Origin: Mycoplasmopsis equigenitalium | GTDB lineage: Bacteria; Bacillota_I; Bacilli_A; Mycoplasmatales; Metamycoplasmataceae | Reading direction: 5' to 3' | NCBI RefSeq assembly: GCF_024498255.1 | Contig: NZ_CP101808.1 | Location: forward strand, 742,533 to 806,532 | DNA: 64,000 nt | Part shown: piece after piece, positions 54,356 to 64,000 of the stretch | Position numbering within the stretch: the first letter of the stretch is position 1 | Layout: each line of letters begins with the position of its first letter | Made by a program: the position numbers and the translations under genes | Notes under the pieces: generated by a model | Seen by the model: only the letters and a program-made list of their open reading frames with translations | The model's database searches: none | What the model was told of the DNA's origin: nothing

Positions 54356-55783
54356 CTAGTAGCTTTTAGCAAAAAGCACTCTTCGCTTAGTTTTGGTGCT
54401 TGTATAAATGCATTTTTTGAGAGATGCTTTTTTGTTTTGAATCAAGATACAACGCGATGTAGCGCCGGTTTCTTTTTGAATGATTTCTTCTACAACTTCT
54501 TCGCCCTCAAAAGGCGCAATAACGAATCTATTTTGCGCAATGGCTTCTTTAAATTCTTTATAGTTATTAACTTCAACAATATTGGCATCAAGTCTTTCTT
54601 TCGCCATTTTATATAAGTTGTCTTGAATATCTTTAATTAATTTTTTAATAAAAACTTGAATTTTGTCAATATCAACCAATGTTTTTTCTAAAGTATCACG
54701 CCGCACAATTGATACTTGATTATTTGCTAGGTCGCGTGGACCAACTTCTATTCTAATCGGAACACCTTGAATTTCGCTTTGTGCGGCTTTAAAACCAGGT
54801 TGTTTATCGGTATCATCAATTTTTACACGATATTTTTTAATTAATTTGTTAAAAATTTGTTTGGCAACCTTCGAAACATCAGGATTTTTATTCGAAAACA
54901 ATGTAAGAATATCAATTTGTGTATTTGCAATAAGTGGTGGTATAATCACACCTCGATCATCACCGTGATTCATAATGATTGCTCCAATTAATCTAGTCGA
55001 AACTCCTCACGAGGTTTGGTAAACGTATTCAAACTCATTATCTTTATTTTTAAATTTTATGTCATAAGGTTTTGAAAAGTTTTGGGCTAAATAGTGGCTT
55101 GTAGCACTTTGTAGCGCCTTACCATCTTTCATCATCGCTTCAACTGTATAAGTAGTACATGCGCCCGCAAACTTTTCGCGTGGTGTTTTTTTACCAGTAA
55201 TTGTTGGGATCGCTAAATAATCTTTAATAAATTTTGCATAAATGCTTAACATTTTTCTTGTTAATTTTCTTGCTTCAATAGCGTTATCGTGAACTGTGTG
55301 TCCTTCTTGTCATAAAAATTCCGAGTTTCTTAAAAATGGATTTGTTGTTTTTTCTCATCTAAGAACATTTGCTCATTGATTAAAAAGAATTGGCAGCTCA
55401 TTTTTTTCGCTAATTATATTACGAAATAAATCTGCAAAAAGAACTTCTGATGTGGGTCTTATATAAATATGTTCAGGTAGTTCCTTATCACCAACTTTAG
55501 TGATGGTTGCTAATTCGGGATTAAAACCTGCGATATGGTTTTTTTCTTTTTGAAATTGCTGAGTAGGAATAAGCATTGGAAGATAAACGTTTTCAACACC
55601 TTCTTGCTTAAACTTTTCATTTAAAATTCGTTGAATATTTTCTCATATTCCAAAACTGTTTGGTTTGAAAATAATTGTTCCTTTTACTAAGCCATATTCC
55701 ATCAATTCGCCGTTTTTAACAACGTCAACATATCATTTTGCAAAATTTTCTTTTTGTGGAGTAATCTTATTTAATGTCTTCAT
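54356..55783 (-). CDS. proS: Prolyl-tRNA synthetase, archaeal/eukaryal type
   Basis: 475 residues. Motif 2 '[23 protein letters not shown]' and motif 3 '[13 protein letters not shown]' are clear, and the absence of the bacterial INS domain marks the archaeal type usual in mycoplasmas. The C-terminal zinc-like domain ends at a Tyr ('RVLFAKSY'). CATAAT ends seven bases before the ATG on the minus strand, with no ribosome site, so the message may be leaderless. Confidence 0.95.
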
Positions 55784-55829
55784 TTAAGAATTATGACACA
55801 AAAAACATAAAAAGTTGTTTTTTCATATG

Positions 55830-55861
55830 AAAAAACCACCAAAAAGGTGTTTTTTGGTGGC
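55830..55861 (-). terminator. Terminator of the tmk-holB-rsmI transcript
   Basis: On the minus strand CCACC and GGTGG arms, or an inner CACC/GGTG pair, followed by a T-run. Confidence 0.75.
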
Positions 55862-55872
55862 CTAAGTACTAT

Positions 55873-56535
55873 TTATTTGATTTTAAAGACAATTGTAAAC
55901 TCGCCTTTTAATGAACTTTTGTTAAGTTGTTCGATTACTTCATCAGGTGTTCCTGTAAAGTGTTTTTCATTAACTTTTGTAAGTTCCTTAACTAAGTAAA
56001 TTTCAACATTTTTGTTGAAATTCTCTTGAAAAATGCTCATTGTTGTCATTAATTTATGAGGTGAAACAAACGCTACATATGTTCCTTTTGGTAATGAGGA
56101 TAACTGGTTTTTAATCCGTGTTGTTTTCGATTCTAAAAAACCTAAAAAGGTGAAACTATTCCCTAAATTAGAATAAGCAAAAGCAAGCACAGATGCTGAG
56201 GCACCAGGAATAATTTCAAACTCGAAATTATGCTCTTTTGCTTCTTGTAAAAGATTAAAACCAGGATCGGAAATAATTGGCATTCCCGCATCGGAAATTA
56301 ATGCTACATTTTTCCCTTCTTCAAGTAATTTTAAAATACCTTTTGTACTGTTTCTCTCGTTATGTGTATGGTGTGACAAAAGTGGTTTTTTAATGTTGTA
56401 ATGGTTTAACAATTTTGCTGATGTTCTTGTGTCTTCGCAAGCGATATAATCAACACTCCCTAACACTTCAAGCGCACGTAATGTAATATCTTTTAAATTG
56501 CCAATAGGGGTAGCCACTAAGTATAGTTTAGACAT
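55873..56535 (-). CDS. rsmI: 16S rRNA (cytidine-1402) 2'-O-methyltransferase
   Basis: 220 residues. 'LYLVATPIGNLKDITLRALEVL' and 'CEDTRTSAKLLNHYNI', 'ALISDAGMPIISDPG', 'EIIPGASASVLAFAYSNL' follow the RsmI (YraL) tetrapyrrole-methylase fold with its SAM loop. It lacks the short C-terminal extension of larger homologues. The start overlaps holB by eight bases. Confidence 0.95.
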   Translation of the reverse strand: MSKLYLVATPIGNLKDITLRALEVLGSVDYIACEDTRTSAKLLNHYNIKKPLLSHHTHNERNSTKGILKLLEEGKNVALISDAGMPIISDPGFNLLQEAKEHNFEFEIIPGASASVLAFAYSNLGNSFTFLGFLESKTTRIKNQLSSLPKGTYVAFVSPHKLMTTMSIFQENFNKNVEIYLVKELTKVNEKHFTGTPDEVIEQLNKSSLKGEFTIVFKIK

Positions 56536-57436
56536 AAGACCTCATAATATCAATTATTAAAATTTGTTTGAAAAGGAAAAAATTATATTTACTTCTAGCT
56601 GTTTTTATAAATTTATAAATGTATTCAACAACCTTTTCTACAGCTATTTTTGAATTAGCAATCACTTCAAATTGTTCGATGTTTTTTTGCGCGTATTGAG
56701 TCTTTTGTAATCTTGCTTCTTGAAATAGAAAAATTAATAGCGAACATAAATAGTAATAATTTTTCATATCCATTTTTTCAATGATATAAGCGGCAAGTTT
56801 ATATTTATTAGTAGTTGATTCAACCAACACACTCAGCACATTAGTTATATCTTGCAAACTAAAAAACTTAATAAATTCACTAATATGTTTGTATGAATAA
56901 AAAATATTCATTAAAATTTCTTTAAATTCTTTACTAGTAATTTCTTTTTTAATTTGTTTTAATTCTTGTTCAGAAAAAGTAATTGGCACTTTTAATAATG
57001 CTGCTCTTGAAATAATTGTTTTTGGTAAATTAGAAAGGTTTCTTGTACTAATCATAATAATCGAATTTGGCGATGGTTCTTCGATTAACTTTAAAATGTA
57101 CCCAATCGCATTAACATGCATTTCATCTAGGTTTTTTATCATTAAAAACTTTTTACGACCACCACTAATTTTATTTTCTAACTGACTAAAAGCGCGAACC
57201 ATCGCTTCTTTACCGGTAATTTTGGCATCAGTTTTTTGCGCGTAATCAAAATTAACAAGTTGTACGTTATCATAACTTTGTTCGTAATCTAGTTTTTTAA
57301 AATTTGATTTATTAATTTTATTAAAAAAATAAAGCATATATTGTTCGATATCAGTATTTTGTGATGCGTGAAAAATATAACAATGTGTTAGTTGTTTATT
57401 TTTCACATAAGCATCCATAACTTTAAAAATATCCAT
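56528..57436 (-). CDS. holB: DNA polymerase III delta' subunit-like clamp loader protein
   Basis: 302 residues. 'LTHCYIFHAS' stands where the Walker A would be but the P-loop is absent, as in delta'. 'RKKFLMIKNLDEMHVNAIGYILKLIEEPSPNSIIMISTRNLSNLPKTIISRA' is the sensor-1/SRC-type block (here ISRA). It has the gene order tmk-holB-rsmI known from Firmicutes. It overlaps tmk by 14 bases and rsmI by eight. Confidence 0.88.
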   Translation of the reverse strand: MDIFKVMDAYVKNKQLTHCYIFHASQNTDIEQYMLYFFNKINKSNFKKLDYEQSYDNVQLVNFDYAQKTDAKITGKEAMVRAFSQLENKISGGRKKFLMIKNLDEMHVNAIGYILKLIEEPSPNSIIMISTRNLSNLPKTIISRAALLKVPITFSEQELKQIKKEITSKEFKEILMNIFYSYKHISEFIKFFSLQDITNVLSVLVESTTNKYKLAAYIIEKMDMKNYYYLCSLLIFLFQEARLQKTQYAQKNIEQFEVIANSKIAVEKVVEYIYKFIKTARSKYNFFLFKQILIIDIMRSYV

Positions 57437-58073
57437 TAATATACTCCTGGAAACGTTTGTTATTTTCTAGTTTTTCAATTACTTGTTCAACTACTTTATT
57501 CACACTTTTGGTGGCATCAATCATCAAAAAACGTTCTTTGTCTTGATTAATTAAAAATTTGTAGCCTTCTTCAACACGTTCATAAAAGTGATGTTCTAGA
57601 CTATCCAAGCGATCAAGTGTTGTTCTTGTTTTATGCATACGTTCCAAACATTTATCAACACTGATTTCAAAATAAAAAGTTAAATTTGGCATTGTGTCTT
57701 CAATAATAAATTTTGAGAACTCGTATAATTTTTGATACCCTATTTCACGACCAAAACCCTGATAAGCATAAAAAGAGTCAACATAACGATCACATAAAAT
57801 TAGTTTTTTAGCTTTTAAAGCAGGTCAAATTACTTTTTCCATATGAATTCTTCTGGCAGCTGAAATTAAAAATGCTTCAGATCAATCTGAAAGATGTGAA
57901 TTTTTATCTAACACAATTTCCCTAACGCGCTCTGCTTCTACTAAATTAATTCCGCCTGGTTCTCTTGTTAAAACTAATTCAAGTTTTGGATATTTTTCTT
58001 TTAAATATTTATAAACTTTTTTTATTGCTGTTGATTTTCCACTAGCATCTAAACCTTCAAAAGTTATGAACAT
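57423..58073 (-). CDS. tmk: Thymidylate kinase
   Basis: 216 residues. P-loop 'FITFEGLDASGKSTAIKKV', 'LVLTREPGG', 'LCDRYVDSFYAYQGFGR' (DRY) and the lid region are all typical. It converts dTMP to dTDP, downstream of the dUTPase in this window. AAAGGAGATG precedes the ATG. Two TGA codons for Trp hide the middle of the gene from a standard-code search. Confidence 0.95.
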
Positions 58074-58149
58074 TTCATCTCCTTTTAACTTAAATAATTA
58101 TGTCATTAATTAATAAAAATTTATTCGTAATTTAGACACATTATTTTAT

Positions 58150-58155
58150 TATAAT
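58150..58155 (+). promoter_or_regulatory. Leaderless promoter of polC
   Basis: TATAAT, then six bases (CATAGT), then ATG; no ribosome site. Confidence 0.65.
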
Positions 58156-58161
58156 CATAGT

Positions 58162-61100
58162 ATGACAAACGATAGCGCTAGAGAATTAGAAACAAAATCA
58201 TTCTTTTTACTCATCTGCAAAAAACTTAAAATCGATGTTAATTGAAACCAGTTTAAGGTAATTAAATTATATGGTGATTTTGATGTTGAAAAGGGATGGA
58301 TTCGTGAATTGGATTTAACATTTGATACAATTCCAAATTCAGTCGAATTTAAAAAGTTTTGAGCTGTATTAAATAAGGATGACCCGTTTGGAAATAATTT
58401 GATAATTAACGTTAAAACCCCGGTGTATACTGCTGGTAATTTTACTACTTATTTATGACACTTTTACGAACAAGTAGCTGACCGACTAACAACTGAAGAA
58501 TGTTTGCTTTTTAGAAAATATTTTGGGAATTCATTTAATTTTGAGCAAAATGGAAAAATTACTTTTTCGTTCGAAAATGACGAGCTAAAAACAGCCTTTG
58601 AAAAAATTAAAGACGATATGCTAAAACTAATTCACGACACAGGATTTAAAACTGTTCGTTTTTATGTAACAAAGAAAAAGAATCATGATGAACTATTCGA
58701 AGTTTTAGAACAACAAAAATCAGACAATTTTAAAAATGGTATTTATGAAGAAATTGAAGAAGAACCATTAAGCAATTTTTCACGCACCTTTAAAAACACA
58801 AGTTATCAATATTTCAAGCGAACTATTTCAGAAATTAACATGACCGAAGACACAAATATTAAAGAGCGCGTTATTGTTAGAGGAACTATTTTTGGAAACG
58901 TGGAATATAAACCTGTAAAAAATGGTTCAATTATGTTTGTATTTAATATTACCGACTATAAGGATGCTATTTCCTTTGTTGGTTTTGCGCGCGAAAAAGA
59001 AATGATTGAAGAATTTAAAAAACTCAAAACCGGTCAAAGTTACGAATTTAAGGGGACCACACAATTTAAAACTCTTGGCACTTTACAAGAATGAAATATT
59101 CTCCTTAACTCTTTCCATGAAATTGACCCTCTTATTTCTTTGGAAAAGGATAAAACTAAAAAACCAAGAATTGAATTTAATGTTAAATCAAATATGACTG
59201 TTTTAGATGGTTTCAAACCCGCTAAAGCTATCGCTAAAGAGCTTAAGGAAATGGGTCTTCGAGGGATGGCTTTAATGGATGTTGATTCAGTACAGAATTT
59301 TCCAGAATTCAACAATTTTTCAACAAATTCTGTTGATTTTTCTAAATTTTATGGTTCAACTTTTACAACCATAAAACAGCTTAACAACATTGTTTTAAAA
59401 AGATCTGAATGCGAAGAAAATTTAGACGATAACGAGTATATTGTTTTTGACGTTGAGACAACTGGTTTATCTCCAATTTTAGATGAAGTAATTGAGTTCG
59501 GTGCAAGTGTTGTTAAAGGTAAAAGTATTATAAAAAATTATCAATTCTTAATTAAACCTACACACCCTGTTTCTGAGGAAATAACAAAACTAACAGGGAT
59601 AACAAACGAGATGTTGGAAAGTGGTCTTTCACAAAAAGAAGGCATTGAAAAAATTTATAACATCGTTAAAAATAAAGTCACTGTTGCTCATAACGCTGCC
59701 TTTGATATGAATGTTATTTTACAAAAATTTGAAGAGTATGGGTTCGATGATGGAAATACCACCTTTATTGATACACTTTCACTTTCGAGGATTATATCTA
59801 AAGACAATGATAAACATACACTTGGCGCAGTAGCAAAACGTCTTGGTATAACATACAACACAACTGAAGCGCACCGTGGTGATTACGATGCCGAAGTTTT
59901 GGCTAAAATTTGAATCGTCTTTAAAAATCTTTTAATCAATAAAAAAATTACAACTATAACACAACTAAGTCAGTTAAAATATCGTGGTTTTGTTCCAAAC
60001 TTTCTAACTTCAGAAGTAAGTGTTTTGGTTAAAAATCAAGAGGGGCTAAAAGAACTTTATAAATTAATTTCACAAGCGCACACCGACTTAATTGAACACA
60101 AAATGAGCAAAAACCCTTTAATATTTTTTGATAAACTAAAGGGCTCACAAAACTTGTTATTAGGATCATCAACTCTTCGAAGCGATCTTTACGATTGTTT
60201 ATTTTATCGCTCCCTTTCTGCAGTTAGAAAAGAACTTGAAAATTATGATTATATTGAAATTACACCTCCTCATAATTTCACTTATTTAGAGGATAAATTT
60301 TCAAAAGAGCAAATTAAAAAATTACTAAAAATTTTAGTTAAAGAAGCAACCAAAATGGGTAAATTGGTTATTGCTGTTTCTGATGCGAGATATGTCTATC
60401 CACATGAACAAGAAATTCATAAAGTTTTAATTCATACAAGTGGTGTAGGAAACTCAAAACACTATCTATACAACTATAAAAAGGCACAAGAAGGAACTTT
60501 ACTTTACCCACTTCAATTTGTTCCCACAACCAACCAAATGATTGACTACTTTAAGTTTTTAAGTGACCCCAAATTAATCAATGACATTGTTGTCGAAAAC
60601 ACGTATAAATTAGCAGAACAAATAAATCAAATTACAATTTTTGAAAACAAATTATTTACCCCAATTTACGATAATTCTGATGTTAAATTAAAAGAACTTG
60701 TTTATAAAAACGCGCATAAACAATACGGAGAAAAATTACCAAAAATTATTGAGTCTAGAATTGAAAAAGAAATTAATCCTATTTTAAAATATGGTTTTTC
60801 TGTTATTTATTGAATCGCAAGCAAACTAATTCAAAAAACAAGAAATGATGGGTATCTCGCTGGTAGTCGTGGTAGTGTTGGTTCTTCGCTTGTCGCTGCT
60901 CTTGCTGGTATTACCGAAATCAATCCACTTCCGCCTCACTACATTTGTAAAAAATGTAAATATTTCGAACTTTTAGAAAAAACTGATTACACTTCTGGTT
61001 TCGATTTACCAAATAAAATGTGTCCAAATTGTCATACCGATTTATACAAAGATGGACAATTAATTCCTTTTGAAACATTTTTAGGTTTCAACGCAGACAA

Positions 61101-62553
61101 AGTTCCTGATATTGATCTTAACTTCCCTGGTGAATATCAACCAATTATTCACGAGGAAGTTAAGAAAATGTTTGGTGAACACCACACATTTCGTGCTGGC
61201 ACAATTTTGGCAGCACAATACAAAACTTGTTTTGGTTATGTAAAAACTTATGCCCAAGAAATTAGAAAACCTATGACTTATGGTTTCACTAAATATCTAG
61301 CATCTTCGATCGAAGGAACCAAAAGAACATCAGGACAACATGCGGGTGGTATTGTTGTTGTTCCAAAAGAATATGATGTCGAAGATTTTACTCCAATCAA
61401 CTACCCAAGTAATGATGAAAAAAGTGAATGAAAAACAACTCACTTCAACTTTGAAGCGATTCACGAATCATTATTAAAACTAGACTTATTAGGTCATAAA
61501 GATCCAACCGCTATTAAAATGCTTGAGCGTTTAACTAAAATTAGCTTCTCTGAAATCCCTAATATGGATGAAAAAGTTTTATCACTTTTTAGATCTTCGA
61601 AAGCACTGAATATCGAACCAGGAACAATTGGAAAAGATACAACCGGCGCAATTGGTCTTCCAGAATTTGGTACTTCATTTGTTCGTCAAATGTTAGCAGA
61701 AGTGCAAGTCGAGTCGTTTGCAGACTTAATTTCTGTTTCAGGATTAAGTCATGGTACTAATGTATGACTTAATAATGCTCAGAATTTAATTAAAGAAGGA
61801 AATAAAAAAATTAAAGATGTTATTTCTTGTCGTGACGACGTAATGAACTACTTAATGAAAAAAGGAATTAAACCACTTGTTGCATTCCAAATTATGGAAA
61901 ATGTTCGGAAGAAAAATGGAACAGTAACACCGGAACAAGAAGAAATTTTAAAGAAAAATAAAATTCCTGATTGATATATTGAAAGTATGAAAAAAATTGA
62001 ATACATGTTCCCAAAAGCACACGCTGCCGCATATGTGCTTATGGGTTGAAGAGTAGCTTGATTCAAATTATATAAACCACTCGAACATTACGCAACCTAC
62101 TTTACAGTCAGAGCGGAAGAGTTTGATATAAAAACTTTATGTAAAGGCAAAGATGCGATTGCTAAAAAATACGAACGATTACTTGAAAAACGTAATTTAA
62201 AAAATGAATTAACTACTAAAGAAAAAGAAACACTAACAACTTTAGAGGTTGCTTACGAAATGACATTAAGAGGTTTTAGTTTTGACAAAATTTGTATCGA
62301 AAAATCAGCCGCAACTGAATGATTAATTGACTATAAAAACAAAAAACTAATTCCTCCATTTACAGCAATCGAAGGACTTGGTGAAGCAGTTGCTGAGTCA
62401 ATTGTTAACGCTCGTAAAAAAGCACCTTTCACTTCAAAAGAAGATTTACAAAAACGAACAGCAATTAATAAAACTCTTTTTGCCGAAATGGATGCACTTG
62501 GTGCACTTAATAATTTGAGCAACTCAGAACAATTTACTTTGTTTGATGATTAA
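58162..62553 (+). CDS. polC: DNA polymerase III alpha subunit, PolC type
   Basis: 1463 residues, normal for PolC. N-terminal and OB-fold regions come first, then a split PHP domain around a DEDD proofreading exonuclease ('EYIVFDVETTGLSP', 'VAHNAAFDMNVI', 'HRGDYDAEVLA'). The polymerase core has 'GYLAGSRGSVGSSLVAAL', a four-Cys zinc site (CKKC...CPNC), 'DKVPDIDLNFPGEYQ' and 'MFPKAHAAAYVLMGWRVAW'. It is the main replicative polymerase. The PHP metal ligands are missing: RVELHLHT reads 'RIEFNVKS' and GNVHYL reads 'SDARYV'. Many TGA Trp codons are needed to read it through. Confidence 0.96.
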
Positions 62554-62560
62554 AATAAAT

Positions 62561-62588
62561 AAAAAACCGCACTTTAGCGGTTTTTTAT
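62561..62588. terminator. Bidirectional terminator, polC/fba
   Basis: AAAAAACCGC and GCGGTTTTTT arms with a short loop between converging genes. Confidence 0.88.
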
Positions 62589-62594
62589 TCAAAA

Positions 62595-63455
62595 TTAAGC
62601 CTTATTGTTTGAACCGAATTCTTCAATTTTTTCACGAACTGTATCGCACATTGCTTTGTAACCTGGTGCGTAAAGTTTTCTTGGATCAAAGTTTTTACCT
62701 TCTAAATCTTTACCAGATTCAATAAATGCACGAATTGCTTTGTGGTTTGCTTGTTGTAATTCGGTATTAACGTTAATTTTAGCAACACCTAATGAAATTG
62801 CTTTTTGAATTTGGTCTTTAGGAATACCTGAACCACCATGAAGTACAACACCCATACCAATTGTTTTCGAAATGTTTTTAAGAACATCAAAGTTTAATGA
62901 TTTTCAACCTTTAGGGTATGGACCATGAATATTACCAATACCAGCAGCTAAAACATCAATTCCTAAATCAGCCATTTTTTTAGCTTCGGCTGGGTCAGCA
63001 AACTCACCAGCACCAATAATTCCGTCTTCTTCACCACCTAAAGTTCCAACTTCTGCTTCAAAACTTAAATCATGTTTCTTAGCAAGTTTTAATAATTCTT
63101 TAGTGTTTTCATAGTTTTTAGCAAATGGTTCGTGTGATCCATCATACATAATTGAAGTGTAACCAGCTTCGATAGCTTTTTTAGCGCCTTCAAATGTACC
63201 ATGGTCTAAGTGCAAAGCAACTGGAACGGTAATTTTTAAATCTTTATCCATTGCTTTAACTAAATCAGCAGCAACGTTAAAACCACCCATATATTTAATT
63301 GCACCTTCGCTTGTTGCAATAATAATTGGTGACTTCATTTCTTCAGCAGTTAAAAGAATAGCTTTTGTTCACTCTAAATTATTTGTATTAATATGTGGAA
63401 CGGCGTAGCCGTTTTTGTATGCATCTTTCAGCATTTTTTTTGCATTAACAATCAT
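62595..63455 (-). CDS. fba: Fructose-bisphosphate aldolase, class II
   Basis: 286 residues. 'PVALHLDHGTFEGAKKAIEAGYTSIMYDGSHEP' contains the zinc His and catalytic Asp, 'SFEAEVGTLGGEEDG' the next block, 'GNIHGPYPKG' and 'GVVLHGGSGIPKDQIQKAISLGVAKINVNTE' the remaining zinc and phosphate sites. It splits fructose 1,6-bisphosphate in glycolysis. ATAGGAGAA precedes the ATG. rpoE lies nine bases upstream on the same strand. Confidence 0.96.
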
Positions 63456-63464
63456 ATTTTTCTC

Positions 63465-63725
63465 CTATTTTCTTGTTTCGTTTTCACGGTAAGCAACATC
63501 TCATCTGTTATCACCGAGATAAGTAAATTTAGCATCTACAGTTAAAAGTTTATACAATTCACCCATTTTCTTGGTTAAAGTTTCCTCAATTGGGGTGTTA
63601 TTTTTTTCAGATTCATGTTGTCATCTTTCTAAAAATTCATTTTTAATTGATACAAAAATGTTTTCAAACTTGTCTTCACCATGAGCATTTAAGTGCTCTA
63701 AGGCGATGTCAACCATTGTTTTCAT
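63465..63725 (-). CDS. rpoE: RNA polymerase delta subunit, short form
   Basis: 86 residues. It fits the HARE-HTH domain of RpoE: 'MVDIALEHLNAHGEDKFENIFVSIKNEFLERW', then 'LTKKMGELYKLLTVDAKFTYLGDNRWDVAYR' (lytdLn.DgrFi.lg.n.WdL). The long acidic tail of B. subtilis delta is missing, leaving 'ENETRK'. Two ATGs stand at the start. I chose 63725, with AAAGGA upstream; 63716 is the alternative. It heads the rpoE-fba pair. TGA codons split it under the standard code. Confidence 0.85.
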
Positions 63726-64000
63726 CAGCATCCTTTCGTAATCTTTATTATTATATAATACTTGTTTATTTTTCCATGCGCGACAAATAAAAAAGTTGCG
63801 GCCAAAATTTTCGACATTATTTTGTTAGTTTTTGAAAAGTTTTTCACACTTGAAAATATTGTAAAAAAATAATTTAATTTAGTTTTTTGGCATTAATTTT
63901 AACTTTTTGCTTTTTTTTCAATATTTTTTAACATTTCGTGTTTTGCTTATTAATAATATATATTGTTAATAAATTAATAAATAAATTAATGTTTGCAAGC
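63726..64000. other. AT-rich noncoding end of window
   Basis: About 275 bases with a likely minus-strand -10 (TATATAATA near 63752) for rpoE-fba. Beyond it is only A/T-rich sequence with scattered T-runs. I see no gene, RNA or repeat unit here. Confidence 0.5.

Noticed and set aside
63726..64000. Replication-origin-like AT-rich region
   Set aside because: No DnaA-box cluster (TTATCCACA-like) and no dnaA or dnaN nearby.

Overview
The window comes from a mollicute, most likely a mycoplasma of the hominis group in the broad sense. The DNA is very AT-rich, and UGA is read as tryptophan throughout: dozens of conserved proteins (GyrA-flanking genes, LepA, PolC, TsaD, ProS, Tkt) only become full length when in-frame TGA codons are read through. 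Other signs are lipoproteins with a Cys lipobox, a P37/P29/P69-type ABC operon, no cell-wall genes and PTS sugar uptake. I cannot name the species. All coordinates below assume genetic code 4.

Layout. 1-5027: a broken-off HAD hydrolase, a membrane protein overlapping pgsA, a DUF1934-like gene with gltX, a dimeric dUTPase and an NrnA-type DHH phosphoesterase. 5011-9327: the P37-P29-P69 ABC transporter operon. 9551-13949: mscL, aspS and ktrA on the minus strand, with ktrB divergent. 14043-16727: gyrA. 16755-19984: a YtpR-like tRNA-binding protein, a degenerate phosphohexomutase and a membrane protein. 20006-27735: degV, a HAD phosphatase, manA, plsY, lepA, holA and a degenerate GH13 glucosidase. 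27775-30529: two coupled nuclease-like genes (DUF2779-like and PD-(D/E)XK). 30612-33586: ychF-tsaE-tsaB-tsaD. 33764-35954: a deoxyribosyltransferase-like gene and an S41-protease lipoprotein. 35992-40734: a seven-gene PTS operon (epimerase-like gene, three unknown membrane proteins, EIIA, EIIB, EIIC) facing transketolase (40887-42833) across an operator-like inverted repeat. 42859-45147: pncB and a frameshifted membrane transporter under an FMN riboswitch. 45231-50157: an exonuclease-like gene, an Sfp-type phosphopantetheinyl transferase, two repeat lipoproteins and tuf. 50301-54270: a hydrolase, lplA and a coupled trio (lipoprotein, beta-rich protein, small HTH protein). 54356-63725: proS, rsmI, holB, tmk, polC, fba and rpoE.

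Themes. (1) Promoter layout: many genes have TATAAT exactly 6-8 nt before the start codon and no Shine-Dalgarno, so the mRNA should be leaderless. At 19985-20005 a single ATTATAAT core appears to serve two divergent leaderless genes. (2) Pseudo-enzymes: a phosphohexomutase and a GH13 glucosidase keep their folds but have lost catalytic residues, and the PHP domain of PolC looks equally inactive. (3) An FMN riboswitch, with its Shine-Dalgarno in a hairpin, controls a PTS_EIIC_2-like (probably riboflavin) transporter that carries a one-base frameshift. (4) Conserved but uncharacterised modules: the trio downstream of proS, which recalls MG284-MG286 downstream of proS in M. genitalium; the nuclease pair; and the three membrane proteins inside the PTS operon.

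I found no rRNA, tRNA, CRISPR array, insertion sequence or replication origin. Gene ends often overlap the next start (TAATG), and bidirectional Rho-independent hairpins sit between most convergent genes.
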